DNA of 64,000 bases from Sipunculus nudus (lineage: Eukaryota; Annelida; Sipuncula; Golfingiida; Sipunculidae), in NCBI GenBank assembly GCA_026874595.1, contig CM049310.1:67718056-67782055 (forward strand). Direction: 5' to 3'. This document shows, one piece after another, positions 12,053 through 24,367 of the stretch. A program made the position numbers and the translations under genes. Within the stretch, counting starts at the first letter, position 1, and every line of letters starts with the position of its first letter. The notes under the pieces were generated by a model. That model was not told the origin of the DNA and did not search any database. It saw only the letters and a program-made list of their open reading frames with translations.

Positions 12053-12830
12053 GCATCCACCAAAACGAAGTTTTGCGGATACTGTGATTTTTGACCAGGT
12101 TCCGCTGCTGCCGTCCTATTCATTTCCGGAGAAGAACTCTGAGACTACTGGACTGATTTTTTAGAAACTTGCACCATTTATTGGGTCACATGTGAACTGG
12201 TGCCTAACCAATTTGTGTTGACCTCTGACCTTTCCTCTCTGCCCAGCATCCATTTGTGCATCTGTTTCAACACACAAACCCACATACCTCGGGGAACCGT
12301 TTGATTGATCAGGAAAATTTTTTGTATAAATGTAGCCCTTGGATAGCTTTATAACATACACAAAAAATGGTGGCACCACCTGCAACCATGTTTGCACAGT
12401 GTCCATCTGTTCATCCTTCTTGGGTTAAAATCACTCATATCTCTGCAATGGTTTGACTAATTCACCTGAAATTCAGCATTCGTATACACCCTGGATAGCT
12501 TTCTTGATTTTATGACAGGTGACGCCACCTACGCTCACGTTGCAGACATCCATGCTTGTATCTCTGGACTGGTTTGATGTATCATCCAGAAAATTCCCAT
12601 GTGTATAGCTCTCACATAGCTCTTTATCATATGCAGAACTTGTGGCGCCACCTGCATCCATTTTTGCACAGTGTCCGTCTGTTTGTCTGCCGTCGGATAA
12701 AATCACTCATATCTCGGTGATGGTTTGACATATCTGCCTAAAATTTTGCAGGTAAATACATCCTGGACAGCTTTCTTGATTTTATGACAGGTGGCGCTAC
12801 CTAAATTCAAGTTGGTATTTTAAGTGGGTA
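12053..12830 (+). mobile_element. Family A element, 3'-truncated copy 2
   Basis: The 5' end is TTGCATCCACCAAAACG with the pairing arm AGTTTTGCGGATAC. The conserved GTGAACTGGTGCCTAACC block and several GGTGGCGCCACC-type monomers follow (GTGGCACCACC at 12370, GGTGACGCCACC at 12518, GTGGCGCCACC at 12641, GGTGGCGCTACC at 12791). The 3' hairpin and CTAG are missing. Confidence 0.8.
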
Positions 12831-12884
12831 TTTTAAACACGTATTACTTTCACATAGTTGATTACAGATAGTTTTACAAATCTT

Positions 12885-12990
12885 TAAGAGGCTCATGCAT
12901 CTTTGATGTAGTCCAAAAAGTGCACATGTAGTATTTGTCTTGCATTCATATATTTAGCATTTGATTATCACCAAATAGCAAGGCCATTTC
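12885..12990 (+). other. Empty-site paralog of the family A insertion at 4584
   Basis: AGGCTCATGCATCTTTGATG through ATATTTAGCAT is joined directly to TTGATTATCACC and AAGGCCATTTCCTCT. The same left and right sequences flank the element at 4584-5765, which is absent here. The junction is at 12960/12961. Confidence 0.8.
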
Positions 12991-13019
12991 CTCTAAACTT
13001 TCAAGTGCTAATATGTAAA

Positions 13020-13099
13020 AAATGGAAATAAGTACTTCCTGCATTTGCTAAAAATTTTACAACGTTCAGCTGAGCGCCATGACCCATGGGTCCTTGTTT
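13020..13099 (+). mobile_element. Family C 3'-end remnant
   Basis: GCATTTGCTAAAAATTTTAC followed by CAGCTGAGCGCCATGACC and CATGGGTCCTTGTTT matches the 3' end of the family C element that ends at 7118. Confidence 0.7.
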
Positions 13100-13518
13100 A
13101 GATCTAGTAAAAAATATATATCTTAGTGGTTGTAATCAACATGAACAGAAAATATGTCACATTCTTCATGACTTCCAGATTACTTTTCCCTCTCCTCAGT
13201 CTGTCATCTTAAGTTCATTCACGGTTTCATATAAAGCGGCTCATCTGTTAAATTTGGAAATGATACATTCTCAGACCATTGGAGTTGTCTTTGTTCCACA
13301 TAATTGGATAATATCAGGGTAGACCAGGATGTTATGAGCCATATTTTTGAAGAATATAAAATGGTATAACTGAGCAGCCTCTGGACCATGAGCTGACTTT
13401 TATGATTTTATATATTTATGTAAAATGCATTGATTCCTTCATACATGTATTTGTTATGCATTCTGATCTTAGATATTTTATCAGTTGCATTTGAGTGCTG
13501 ATGCTGCGAATATTTCCA

Positions 13519-16174
13519 TTTTGAGCTCAGCTGACTATAAGTCATCTGAGCTATAGACGTGGTCCATTGTCCGTCGTCCGTCGGTCGTGCCGTCCGTCCG
13601 TCCGTTCGTCCGTCCGTCCATCCGTAGATGTGGCACGTTATGAAACCGTAAGACCTAGGAATCCAAAATTCGGCAAAATGTTAGATGACCCCAAGATCTC
13701 CTACCAAGCCGAAAACTGGGTCTTTGCGACTTAGTTCCTTTGAGAAATTAAGAAAAAACCTCAATTTTTTATTAAAAACCTATTTTTACTCTTCAGGACT
13801 GCCTAATATCAAAACCACTCATCTGTTTTTCCTCATATTTACCATAATTTTTTTCCTCTTTATAATTCCTATGTACATGCCAGAAATTATGTCTGTATTA
13901 TATAAATTAAAAAAGTTATGGGCCCAAACAATGCATTGTGTAAAAAATCAGGAAAGATATTCGATCACTTAACACAAAATATGTTAAACCAATAAACTTT
14001 TTTTCCAGTAATATAACTTTAATTAATCAAAATTAAATTGTGTACCCAAAATTAGATCAAAATCTTTTAAATTTTTTAAAATATAAACAAAAAATAAAAA
14101 AATGGTACCTTAAATTTTGCCCAACTTTGGCATGATTTTTTCCTGTAAGTACTGTGGATTTAATTTTCACAGCATGTTTTTTTTAGCATTTTGTCTGTAA
14201 ACACCAAAAATTTGAAACCAGTTGATCAAAAACTGTAGATTTTATTCAAGTTTTCAAGCACCATGTAACATATTGTTTACATCAAGCTAGTGTCATGCAG
14301 TTTGCAAGTGCTAAGCTCCCAAGCTTCAGCTCTCAGTTCCAAAAATTTGGCATACAATTAGATGTCTCAAAAATCCCCTACCATGCCAAGAATTTGGTCA
14401 CTAGGACTTACCGGTAATACCTTCGAGATATTAATGAAAAACTTCATTTTTCCATTAAAAACCCATTGTTACACTTCAAGACTGCCTAATATCTAAACCA
14501 CTTATCTGACTTTAATCATATATAATATACATATTTTTCTGTACATTCTCTATGCACATGCCAGAAATGATGTCAGTATTGCGTAATTGTTTTAAGTTAT
14601 GGGCCCAAACATAATGCACTTTGTAAAAAATCAAGAAATATATTTACTCCCTTAACAAGAGGATTGCTTTAGCTAGAGATTTTTTGTCAGGGATGTAACA
14701 TTATTTAATCAAGATTCAATTGAATACCCAAAATTTGTTCTGAATTTTTCGAATTTTATAAGTTATAAGTACAAATATAAAATTAGTACCTTAAATTTTG
14801 CCCAACTTTGACCATGGCATGTTTGTTTCCTGTGAGCACTGTTGATATAATTTTCATATCATGCACACATAAAGATTTCAGCTTTTTAGTTTAAAAAGCT
14901 GAAAGAAATTGGCCAAAAATTGTAGCTTTTATTAATGTTTTTATGAGACCATGTCAGACCTTGGCTCTCTGTAGCACCTCTTGAGTCACCTGTATGTTGA
15001 CCTTGTTGAACTTTCAGCAAATTATGCATGCTTGAGGCGAGGCATAAACTGGGGCGTCCAGGCAGCTTATTATATAATGGCCAGCCACAGTTGATCCAGG
15101 TGTCCAACCCTACTCATCTAGTAGTTTTAACCAACAACAAAACAATAAACAATAAATTAATAATTTTTTATTGGTTTTTAATAACAAATTAAAGAAAAAT
15201 AGAAAAGGAATTTGTTAGTTGATAATAACAGGAAATTAACGCAGTTACCGATGATATAAGAATCTTGTATCGATGGATAGAATGTCAAGTATTCCAAATA
15301 ACACCATGCAGTCACCTATGGTATTTTTCAGTTCAATTTTAATGATAAAAAAGTAAATCATATTATCCATTACTAATCATTAGGGATCATATGAAGGAAA
15401 TTAATGATAGACAAAGATGCAGTTGATAATATTAATCTAGATTCCTACTGTGTCTAGTGTGTACATTGATGTGAAATTAGTCCAAAATGAATATATTACA
15501 TTTTTTTTAAATATAAATAAAAGCCATAAAACCAGGTACTTATGATCATTATTTAAATGTGTGAATTTTGTATATTCTGGATTCTCAACATCATTGTTTG
15601 GTGAAAACTGAATAAATACCAGACATGGTACGAATACTTTGCAATTGTATTTAAACACAAATATGAATATGTACTCCATTATAAAATTTCTTTCATAAGA
15701 ATGGGAATTCAGGTAAAAAATGAAAGTACATGAATACCATTGGAAATACTTTCAAAATGTATTAATGAATGCATTCATGAATATATTCTTTAATATTATT
15801 TTAATAATCATTTCAGTTATATTTTATTTGAAAAAATCATACTATTCTTTTGTTATTTTTAATAAAAAATATATTTGGGACAATATTTGTAATTTTATTA
15901 ATAAATAGTTAAACTCTTATATTATATGTTCTGCTTATAAGTTATATGGCCAAGTCAAAATCTGTGTGACAATCGCATTCCATTTGTTAATAAAATAAAT
16001 GAAATTAATCCTCTTTCCTGTCTCCAAAGGTACTATCAAAATCATACATAAGCTAAACAACTCATAATACAGCTTATTTTTATTACCACATAAAACCAGC
16101 ATGTGCCTCATTTCTAAATCATATTTTTTATCATATATAACAGCTGAGCGCCGTGACCCATAGGTACCTTGTTT
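13519..16174 (+). mobile_element. Family B element, complete copy 1
   Basis: This copy is 2656 bp. The 5' hairpin is GAGCTCAGCTGACT / AGTCATCTGAGC, followed by a CCGTCCGTCC tract. The body has two homologous halves, starting near 13660 and 14335, each with CTCCTACCA or CCCCTACCA, GACTGCCTAATATC, ACATGCCAGAAAT, AAGTTATGGGCCC and TTAAATTTTGCCCAACTTTG. An AT-rich tail ends GAGCGCCGTGACCCATAGG then TACCTTGTTT. The copy at 42629-45285 is 2657 bp and closely similar. No open reading frame of interest is present. Confidence 0.85.
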
Positions 16175-19100
16175 ATAAGCTTCTGTAAATTAATTTTGAT
16201 ACTGACCTCTATGGTGGAACGTTGGACACCACACGCATACAATCCATGTCTAGCATTTCTTAAAAACGTCTCCCAAATTCCCTTTAATTTGGCAATTTAC
16301 AAAGTGCTGCCTAAATGTTCCGGGATTTGAAATGTTTTTATCAATTTATCACGTGCCTTGGTCTGACAGTTCCTTCTACTTTTCTTATAAAACTCGCAGT
16401 CTTACCAGTTGAAGCCCAAGTACGTAGGTTTTATCTCACAGTATTGGCGAGCCGATGTCATCTCACTGTAACTGAAGAACTTCAACATTGAGCAGTCTCC
16501 GAGAGTTGCTTTTGAATAATAATTTGATAGTGATCTTTGTGGGCGGGTTTTCAGGAAACAAAACCGATTTGTTTAATTTAAACTTCCTATTTCCAGCCGC
16601 CTGGCAGTTAGACTACCTCGTGTATAATGTTACCTTAGAGCGGTTCAGTGTCAGTATAATAAAAAACATGTTATATAATCTTAGCAAATCAGCCATTCAT
16701 AAATACTAAACGCTCTATTTTAAGTTATAAGCCAGGATTTCTTTTTGTCTTTTATCAGGTGATGCAAAGAAAAGTTTTGTGACTGACCTCTATGTATCCA
16801 GTTTGTGCTGGTTAAACCATTATCCATGTGTCTATATCATTACATTCGGTTGTCTGGTAGCATCAGTCGGTGTCCGACCATCCAACAGGCCACTACCGCC
16901 GGCGCTCTAGATCATACCATTTCCCTCTTTCCATTATAAATTATATAAATAGTTGACATTAGATTTCGCAATTTTTCTAAGTATTAATCAGCTTTAGGTC
17001 GTGCAAGTCAGCTGCCTATTTTGGAGACAATACAGGGTTTAGTAATTGGCCGTATACTTTGAGTATGGCATTTGTATGTTGGAGTCATTTTAAGCTAGGT
17101 ATTTTAATTAGGAAAAGGCTTTTTAAACGTGACACATGTTGTTAAGGATGCACTGCAATATTACGTAGTTATTTAAACAAAAAGGGATATGCAGATTAAA
17201 TCTGCAGCTGAGCTTTTTGTCATGCGAATAGTTGCGAATAGATTTTAATATTTTAGTTTTCATATTTATCATTAATGCTGCGAATTATTTAGAAACATAA
17301 TGCCAGCTTCGGATACAAGTAATTGTGTTCTCATATTACTCCTGCGAAATTAAGATGGTATGTAACGTTATGTGCGTTCACTCTAAGCTCAGAGTCCCCC
17401 CGAGAGCTGTATAACTGAAGAAACACCAGACTTGGTGTACAAATCTGTACCGGCTGCATGCTAATTTCCCAAATCCCCTCCCCTTCAATTAAAAATGTAA
17501 CAGTTTTCAGACTGTACATCCTGCCGAGAAGCCCTTTTGATCCCTGAGAGTCCAGCAGGGGTAAACCGTGAAGAGAACTGGTTTCATTTTAATTTCTAAC
17601 TGTGAAATCTTGCTTGGGACATCTTGGTAGCATTTGTAAGACGCGCTCTGCCAGCACGCCGTGGTTAAGTTCACAGACAGCTTGTCAAGCCTAGGTCTTA
17701 GTTTTTTTAAGCGTACACAGTGTTTTATATATATGGAAACTATATGCTTGGTGACTTTCATGTGAAAAGCGACTTGTTCATCTGCTTCATCGTGTGATAT
17801 CATGATCTAAGTGTTACAAATACCAGATAACTATTCACTTAAACCCTCAGTTATATTGGTGGGTTTTCTCCAGTCACCACTACATCGGGGATTCTCTTTT
17901 CATTTTTGTCAGACTCTAGGGAGGCAACCGGTATGTTGATTTGGACAGTACCGGTAAATGTTTACAGAGATCCGGTAGGTAACAAGGGTACATGCATGAT
18001 ACAGACTGCAGCCACGTTTATTGTACACTAATTGTTCCATGGAAGACGAATTATCCTGGATGTGAAACATATCATGTGACAGTGAAACCTAGTGCAATAT
18101 TCTGATAACCTTAAATTTAACTCTTGTAGGAACTAAGTCATACGACTAGATTTATCTCGGCGTATGACAATTGCTTTTTTTAAGGCTTGCATTTCATGAA
18201 GGCGAGATTATGTGAGAGAAATGAAATGACACGGGTCGCCTGATTACAATATTGCTATCCTTTGATAGACTTGTTCAGGAATGTTCGAGAAAGAGTGAAT
18301 GTAACCTGCAGGTCTTGTCTAACTCAGTGTTTGTTGTAAGACCTGCACTTCTCATACATTCATTTATTGTTCAATGAAAGATGAGACACGATTTACTAGT
18401 GTGACTTTTATTCTAAAACGCGGGTAGCCGTGTACTCTCATGACAGTTACCGACACTATTTTATAAAACTAGGTCAGTGTGACCTAATTATACTGCGACC
18501 ATTGGACCCAGACGTTTTGTTATTAAAATTAGAATTAGCCACCTAACATGTCCTGTAGTTATGAATGCTAGTAGTAGTTTAAAGTTAGCTTAATTGTAAA
18601 ATACTGTTTACTTTCACGTGTGGTGGATCATCCGAAACGAAGGAGCACAATTTAAGCTATTTAAATCATAACATGTACACACACAGCTGGTTCTGTCTGT
18701 CGTCGGGCCCTGGCCACACATACACATCCATACTGAGAATAACCACATGCCTATATATATTTCACGCAGACTAATCATCATTGAACATAAACAAATCAGT
18801 TTTTGATCAGGCTGAACTGCAGACAGACTGCTGTCCTTGTTTCATGTACACCATTTTTGCACTATTCTATCAAGCTTTGTGAACATTTGAAAATGAAATG
18901 ATCAAAATCAGAGATAAAAAAGTAAGAGGAAAAAATTGAGTTTTCTTCTGTTCACTGATAAAATGCAGTAAAGCAGAACTGCTAAGTTACCCGTCTAGTA
19001 TTACCCAGCTAGTGTAGCACAGTTCGTCTACAGTCATTTTTTTTTTACGTTTTTTGTGGTGATATTGTTAATTCTGCCGAGCGTCATTGCCGTTGGTCAT

Positions 19101-19437
19101 ACATACCGTAACGAATTAATTTAAAGATACCTGTCATATGGTAATTAATTTATTGTCTACACTGCGCATGAGCGAGAGACTGGAAAAGATTAATGCATCT
19201 GCAATATGCTGGTGTAATGAGCAGTTTTGGAAGTGAGTGAATGCTTGTACTGTAGACGCAATATCCCTTGTATACAGGCGGCGTGTCCCAGGCCATGTAG
19301 GGGCGTGGCAGCCCCTCATTTCTATACAAAGCCGCGAGCAGGAAATAAATTTTCAACATGTTATCAGAGTTGTCTCGTTTATTTCCACATTCCGTTTCTT
19401 TGAACTCCACTTACAGAGCAGTGCTCAGGTCGTTTAA
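16175..19437. other. 3.3 kb with no recognised feature
   Basis: This is the longest stretch in the window with little visible interspersed-repeat content. Open frames are short (under 100 codons), on both strands, and resemble nothing I recognise. It could hold regulatory DNA or a non-coding transcript; the sequence does not say. Confidence 0.4.
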
Positions 19438-19526
19438 CAGGGGCGGATCTTGGATTTAGAGAAAGGAGGGTTAAACCCAGGATGACTAATGAAAAATCCT
19501 AAAAAAAAAGATCCCCACGTCCGGAA

Positions 19527-19557
<31 letters not shown>

Positions 19558-19633
19558 CAGGCCGCCAAAATTGGCCCTTAATAAAAGGTTACGGTGCCTG
19601 AAAAGAGGGATCCCTCCCCTGGATCTGTTCCTG
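19438..19633. mobile_element. Short terminal-inverted-repeat MITE with a poly-G core
   Basis: The ends are CAGGGGCGGATCTTGGAT and, inverted, CAGGAACAGATCCAGGG, which pair imperfectly. The CAGGG start is typical of hAT-type MITEs. A run of 26 G lies at 19528-19553. I could not see a clean 8-bp target duplication. Confidence 0.6.
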
Positions 19634-19667
19634 TTTTAATACTAACCGAAAATGAAATGTTAATTCA

Positions 19668-20823
19668 TTGTAACCGCCAAAACGAAGTTTTGCGGATACT
19701 ATGTTTTTGACCGGGTTCCGCCGCCGTATTTGTTTCCGGAGAACTCCTCTGAGACTATTGGACTGATTTTTCCGAAACTTACACCAATTATCGGGTCACA
19801 TGTGAACTGGTGCCTAACCAATTTGCGTTGACCTCTGACCTTTCCTCTCTGCCCAGCGTCCATTTGTGTGTCTGTTGCCACACATAAACCCGTATATCTC
19901 GGGAACCGTTTCACCGACCAGGAAAAAAATCGTGTAGAAATGTAGCCCTTGGATAGCTTTATAACATACACAAAAATGGTTGCGCCACCTGCAACCATGT
20001 ATGCTCAGTGTCCATCTGTTCGTCTGCCTTGGGTTAAAATCACTCATCTCTGCAGTTGTTTCACTAATTCACCTGAAATTCGGCATGCGTATACATCCTG
20101 GATAGCTTTCTTGATTTTATGAGAGGTGGCGCCACCTATATTCTAGTTTACGCTACAGACATCCAAGCTCCTATCCAGGGAACCGTTTAACCGATTAGGC
20201 CAAACTTTTGCATGTGTATAGATCTCACATTGCTCTTTATCATACGCAAAACTGGAGGGACCACCTGCAACCATTTTTGCACAGCGTCTATATGTTTGTC
20301 TGCCGTGGGCTAAAATCACTCATATACATGTAGTGGTTTGACTTCAATGCCTAAAATGTTGCGTGTTTATACATCTTGGATAGCTTTCTCGATTTTTTGG
20401 CAGGTGGCGCCACCTACATTTATGTTAACGCTGCAGAAACTTAGGACTGGTTGGACATATCCCCCTGAAATTTTGCATGTGTATAGATCTCACATAGCTC
20501 TTAATCATACACAAAATTGGTGGCGCCACCATTTTTTGCACAAGTCCTTCTGTTTGTCTGCTGTGGGATAAAATCACTCATATACATGTAGTGGTTTGAC
20601 TTATCTGCCTATAATTTTGCATATGTATACAACTATGACAACTTTCTGGATTTTGTGGTAGGTGCCACAACCTGCATGCACTTTTTGGCATCAGACATCC
20701 ATGCCGAATAAGCAAAACACTTCACCCTATTTCCCCTTGTCACTCAATCCATGCCTCATTTCACCCGTTTCACTCTGATTTTGGCGGATACACGTAGTCG
20801 CTTGTCGACTACCCGTATTCTAG
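19668..20823 (+). mobile_element. Family A element, complete copy 3
   Basis: 1156 bp. The 5' end is TTGTAACCGCCAAAACG with arm AGTTTTGCGGATAC; the family's usual T after TTGTA is A here. Then come the GTGAACTGGTGCCTAACC block, monomers with GTGGCGCCACC (20106, 20403 and 20520 are examples), and the 3' end GTAGTCG…CGACTAC, CCGTATTCTAG. Confidence 0.85.
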
Positions 20824-20890
20824 TTTAACAATTGTTATGTTCCATTGATATGTTAATCCAGGCATACAGCAGAGTCATCTTATCAGATCA

Positions 20891-21104
20891 TTTTTAGCTC
20901 AGCTGACTATAAGTCATCTGAGCTATAGTCGTTGTCCGTCCGTCCGTCCGTCCGTCTGTCCGTAGATGTGGCACGTTTTGAAACCGTAAGACCTAGGAAT
21001 TCAAAATTTGGCATAATGTTAGATGTCCCCAAGATCTCCTACCAAGCCAAAAACTAGGTCTTTGCGACTTTGTTCCTTTGAGAAATTAAGGAAAAACCTC
21101 AATT
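20891..21104 (+). mobile_element. Family B 5' end, interrupted
   Basis: The canonical B hairpin (TTTAGCTCAGCTGACT / AGTCATCTGAGC), CCGTCCG tract and the first ~110 bp of the body are present, ending at AAAAACCTCAATT. The next base begins the family E element. Confidence 0.8.
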
Positions 21105-22052
21105 ATTATGCCCTCGCCACAAAGTGGCCGGGGCATATAGTTTTACCCATGTCCGTCCTTCCGTCATTCCGAAATCAAACAGTTGTACGGACTTTTTTTC
21201 GCAATGCCTGCAAATATTGGCCTGATTTTTGGTGGAGATCGCGTTTCGTCCCGGTTGACCTACTTTTGACTGTTTTACGGCTCCTAAACATAGAAAATTT
21301 CATGAAAAATAGAAATTTTCATCACAAATCCACATGTACGGACTTTTTTTTGCAATGCCTGCAGATTTTGGCCTGATTTTTGGTGTGTGGGCAGATAATG
21401 ACCAGTTACAGATCGAGTTCGCGTTTTGTCCCGGTTGACCTACTTTTGACAGTTTTACGGCTCCTAAACTTTGAAAATTTCATGAAAAATAGAAATTTTC
21501 ATGACAAATACACATGTACGGATTTTTTTTTCGCAATGCCTGCAGATTTTGGCCTGATTTTTAGTGTGTGGGCAGATAATGACCAGTTACAGATCGAGTT
21601 CGCGTTTCGTCCCGGCTGACCTACTTTTGACCGTTTTACGGCACCTAAACTTAGAAAATTTCATGAAAAATAGACAAATACACATGTACGGACTTTTTTT
21701 TGCAGTGCCTGCAGATATTGGCCTGATTTTTGGTGTGTAGGTAGATAATGACGAGATATAGATCGAGTTCGCGTTTCGTCCCGGTTGACCTACTTTTGAC
21801 CATTTAACGGCTCCTTAACTTAGAATATTTCATGAAAAATAGAAATTTTCATGACAAATACACATGTACGGACTTTTTTTTCGCAATGCCTGCAGATATT
21901 GGCCTAATTTTTGGTGTGTGGACAGATAATGATCATTTACAGATCGAGTTCACGTTTCGTCACGGTTGACCTACTTTTGTTTGTTTAACGGCTCCTAAAC
22001 ATAGAAAATTGCATGAAAAATATAAATTTTCATGACAAATGTACATGTACAG
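21105..22052 (+). mobile_element. Family E element with ~180-bp tandem core
   Basis: It begins ATTATGCCCTCGCCAC, AAA, GTGGCCGGGGCATA, a strong 5' hairpin, then GTCCGTCCTTCCG. About five copies of a 151-181 bp unit follow; GTACGGACTTTTTTT-type starts fall at 21185, 21336, 21516, 21686 and 21866. Each unit has GCAATGCCTGCAGAT, CGTCCCGGTTGACCTAC and TTTCATGAAAAATAG. A 3' terminus is not obvious, and another B-type 5' end follows directly. Confidence 0.8.
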
Positions 22053-22055
22053 CCG

Positions 22056-24148
22056 TTTTTAGCCCTCAGCTCATAGGCTGATGGGCTATTGTCGTCACCC
22101 AAGCTGTCCGTCTGTCCGTCCGTCTGGCCGTCCGTCCGTCGATGTGGCCCGTTTTGAAACCGTAAGACCTAGGAATCCAAAATTCGGCATAATGTTAGTT
22201 GTCCCCAAGATCTCCTACCAAGCCAAAAACTGGGTCTTTGCGACTATGTTCCTTTGAGAAATTAAGGAAAAACCTCAATTTTTTATTAAAAACCTATTTT
22301 CACACTTCAGGACTGCCTAATATCAAAACCACTCATCTGTTTTTCCTCATATTCACCATAAATATATATAATTCCTATGTAAATGCCAGAAATTATGTCT
22401 GTATTATATAATTTTAAAAAGTTATGGGCCCAAACATAATGCATTTTGTAAAAAATCAGGAAAGATATTTGATCACTTAACACAAAACATGTTAAAGCTA
22501 TGGACTTTTTTCCAGTAATATAACTTTAATAAATCAAAATTAAATTGTATACCCAAAATTAGATCAAAATCTTTTAATTTTTTTAAAATATTAACAAAAA
22601 TAAAAAAATGGTACCTTAAATTTTGCCCAACTTTGACCATGGCACGTTTTTTTTCCTGTAAGTACTGTGGATTTAATTTTTACAGCATGTTTTTGTTGGC
22701 ATTTTGTCTGTTAACACAAAAAATTGAAACCAGTAAATCAAAAACTGTAGATTTTATTCAAGTTTTGAAGCACCATGTAACATATTGTTTACATCAGGCT
22801 AGTGTTATGCAGTTTGCAGGAGCTCAGCTCCCCAGCTTCAGCTCTCAGTTCCTAAAATTTGGCATACAATTAGATGTCTCAAAAATCCCCCACCATGCCA
22901 AGAATTTGGTCACTAGGACTTAATTCCTTCGAGATATTAATGAAAAACTTCATTTTTCCATTAAAAACCCATTGTTACACTTTAAGACTGCCTAATATCA
23001 AAACCACTGATCTGACTTTGATCATATATGATATACATATTTTTCTATACATTCGCTATGTACATGCCAGAAATGATGTCAGTATTGCGTAATTGTTTTA
23101 AGATATGGGCCCAAACATAACGCACTTTGCAAAAAATCAAGAAATATATTTACTCCCTTAACAAGGGGCTTGCTGAAGCTAGAGATTTTTTGTCTGGGAT
23201 GAAACATTATTTAATCAAGATTCAATTGAATACCCAAAATTAGTTCTGAATTTTTCAAATTTTATAAGTTATTAGTATAAATATAAAATTAGTACCTTAA
23301 ATTTTGCCCAAATTTGACCATGGCACGTTTGTTTCCTGAGAGCACTGTTGATATAATTTTCATATCATGCACACATAAGGATTTTAGCTTTGTAGTTTAG
23401 AAAGCTGAAAGAAATTGGCCAAAAATTGTAGCTTTTATTAATATTTTTATGAGACCATGTCAGACCCAGGCTCTACCCATCCCCTCTTCAGTCACCTGTA
23501 TGTTTACCTTTCAGCAAATTATGCACGCTTGAGGCGAGGCATACACTGGCAGCCATGCAGCTTATGGCCAGCCACAGTTAATCCAGGTGTCCAACCCAAC
23601 TCATCTAGTAGTTGTTTTGAAAAACAACAACAATAAACAATAAATATATAACTTTTTATTGGTTTTTAATAAGAAATTAAAGAAAAATTAATAGAAAAGG
23701 AATTTAGTTGATGAGTAACAGGAAATTAACTTGCAGTTACTGATGATGTAAGAATTTTTTATGGATGGATAGAATGTCGATTTCAATGTTATTCTAAATA
23801 ACACCATGGTATTTTTCAGTTCAATTTTAATGATAAAAATATTGTTCATATTATTCATTACTAATCATTAGGGATCATATGAAGGAAATTAATGATAGAC
23901 AAAGATGCAGTTGAGAATATTAATCTAGATTCCTACTGTGTCTAGTGTGTAGATTGATGTGAAAGTAGTCCAAAGTGAATATATTACATTTATTTTTTTC
24001 ATTATAAATAAAAGCCATAAAACCAGGTACTTATGATCATTATTTAAATGTGTGAATTTTGTATATTCCGGATTCTCAACATCATTCCAAAATCATATTT
24101 TTTATCATATATAACAGCTGAGCGCCGTGACCAGTGGGTCCCTTGTGT
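22056..24148 (+). mobile_element. Family B element with a variant 5' hairpin
   Basis: The 5' hairpin is TTAGCCCTCAGC / GCTGATGGGCTA instead of the canonical B hairpin, but the body from GATGTGGCCCGTTTTG onward is family B, with both ~675-bp halves. It ends GAGCGCCGTGACC, AGTGGGTCCCTTGTG. It lacks some of the AT-rich tail seen in full copies. Confidence 0.8.
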
Positions 24149-24367
24149 ATCATCATTTATCCTTTATTGATGTGGAAATATTGAATCCAGGTAAAATGTG
24201 GTTCCTTACTTCAAATTTCGGAAAAACTAATTTTCGGGAAAAAAATACGGAAATTCCAGGCTCTACTGTATTATATACACCTACATACATATGAAAGAGA
24301 GAGCGAGAACGGAACATTGTCCCCTGATGGGTATCGGACATTCCCTACAACACTGTGTGACAAATTG

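Noticed and set aside
17507-17803. 98-codon - strand frame in the repeat-poor interval
   Set aside because: No domain, no flanking splice or promoter logic and no recognisable homology; length is not unusual by chance.
20700-20823. Possible tRNA or small RNA suggested by the strong hairpin GTAGTCG…CGACTAC
   Set aside because: The same hairpin ends every complete family A element; there is no cloverleaf or A/B box.
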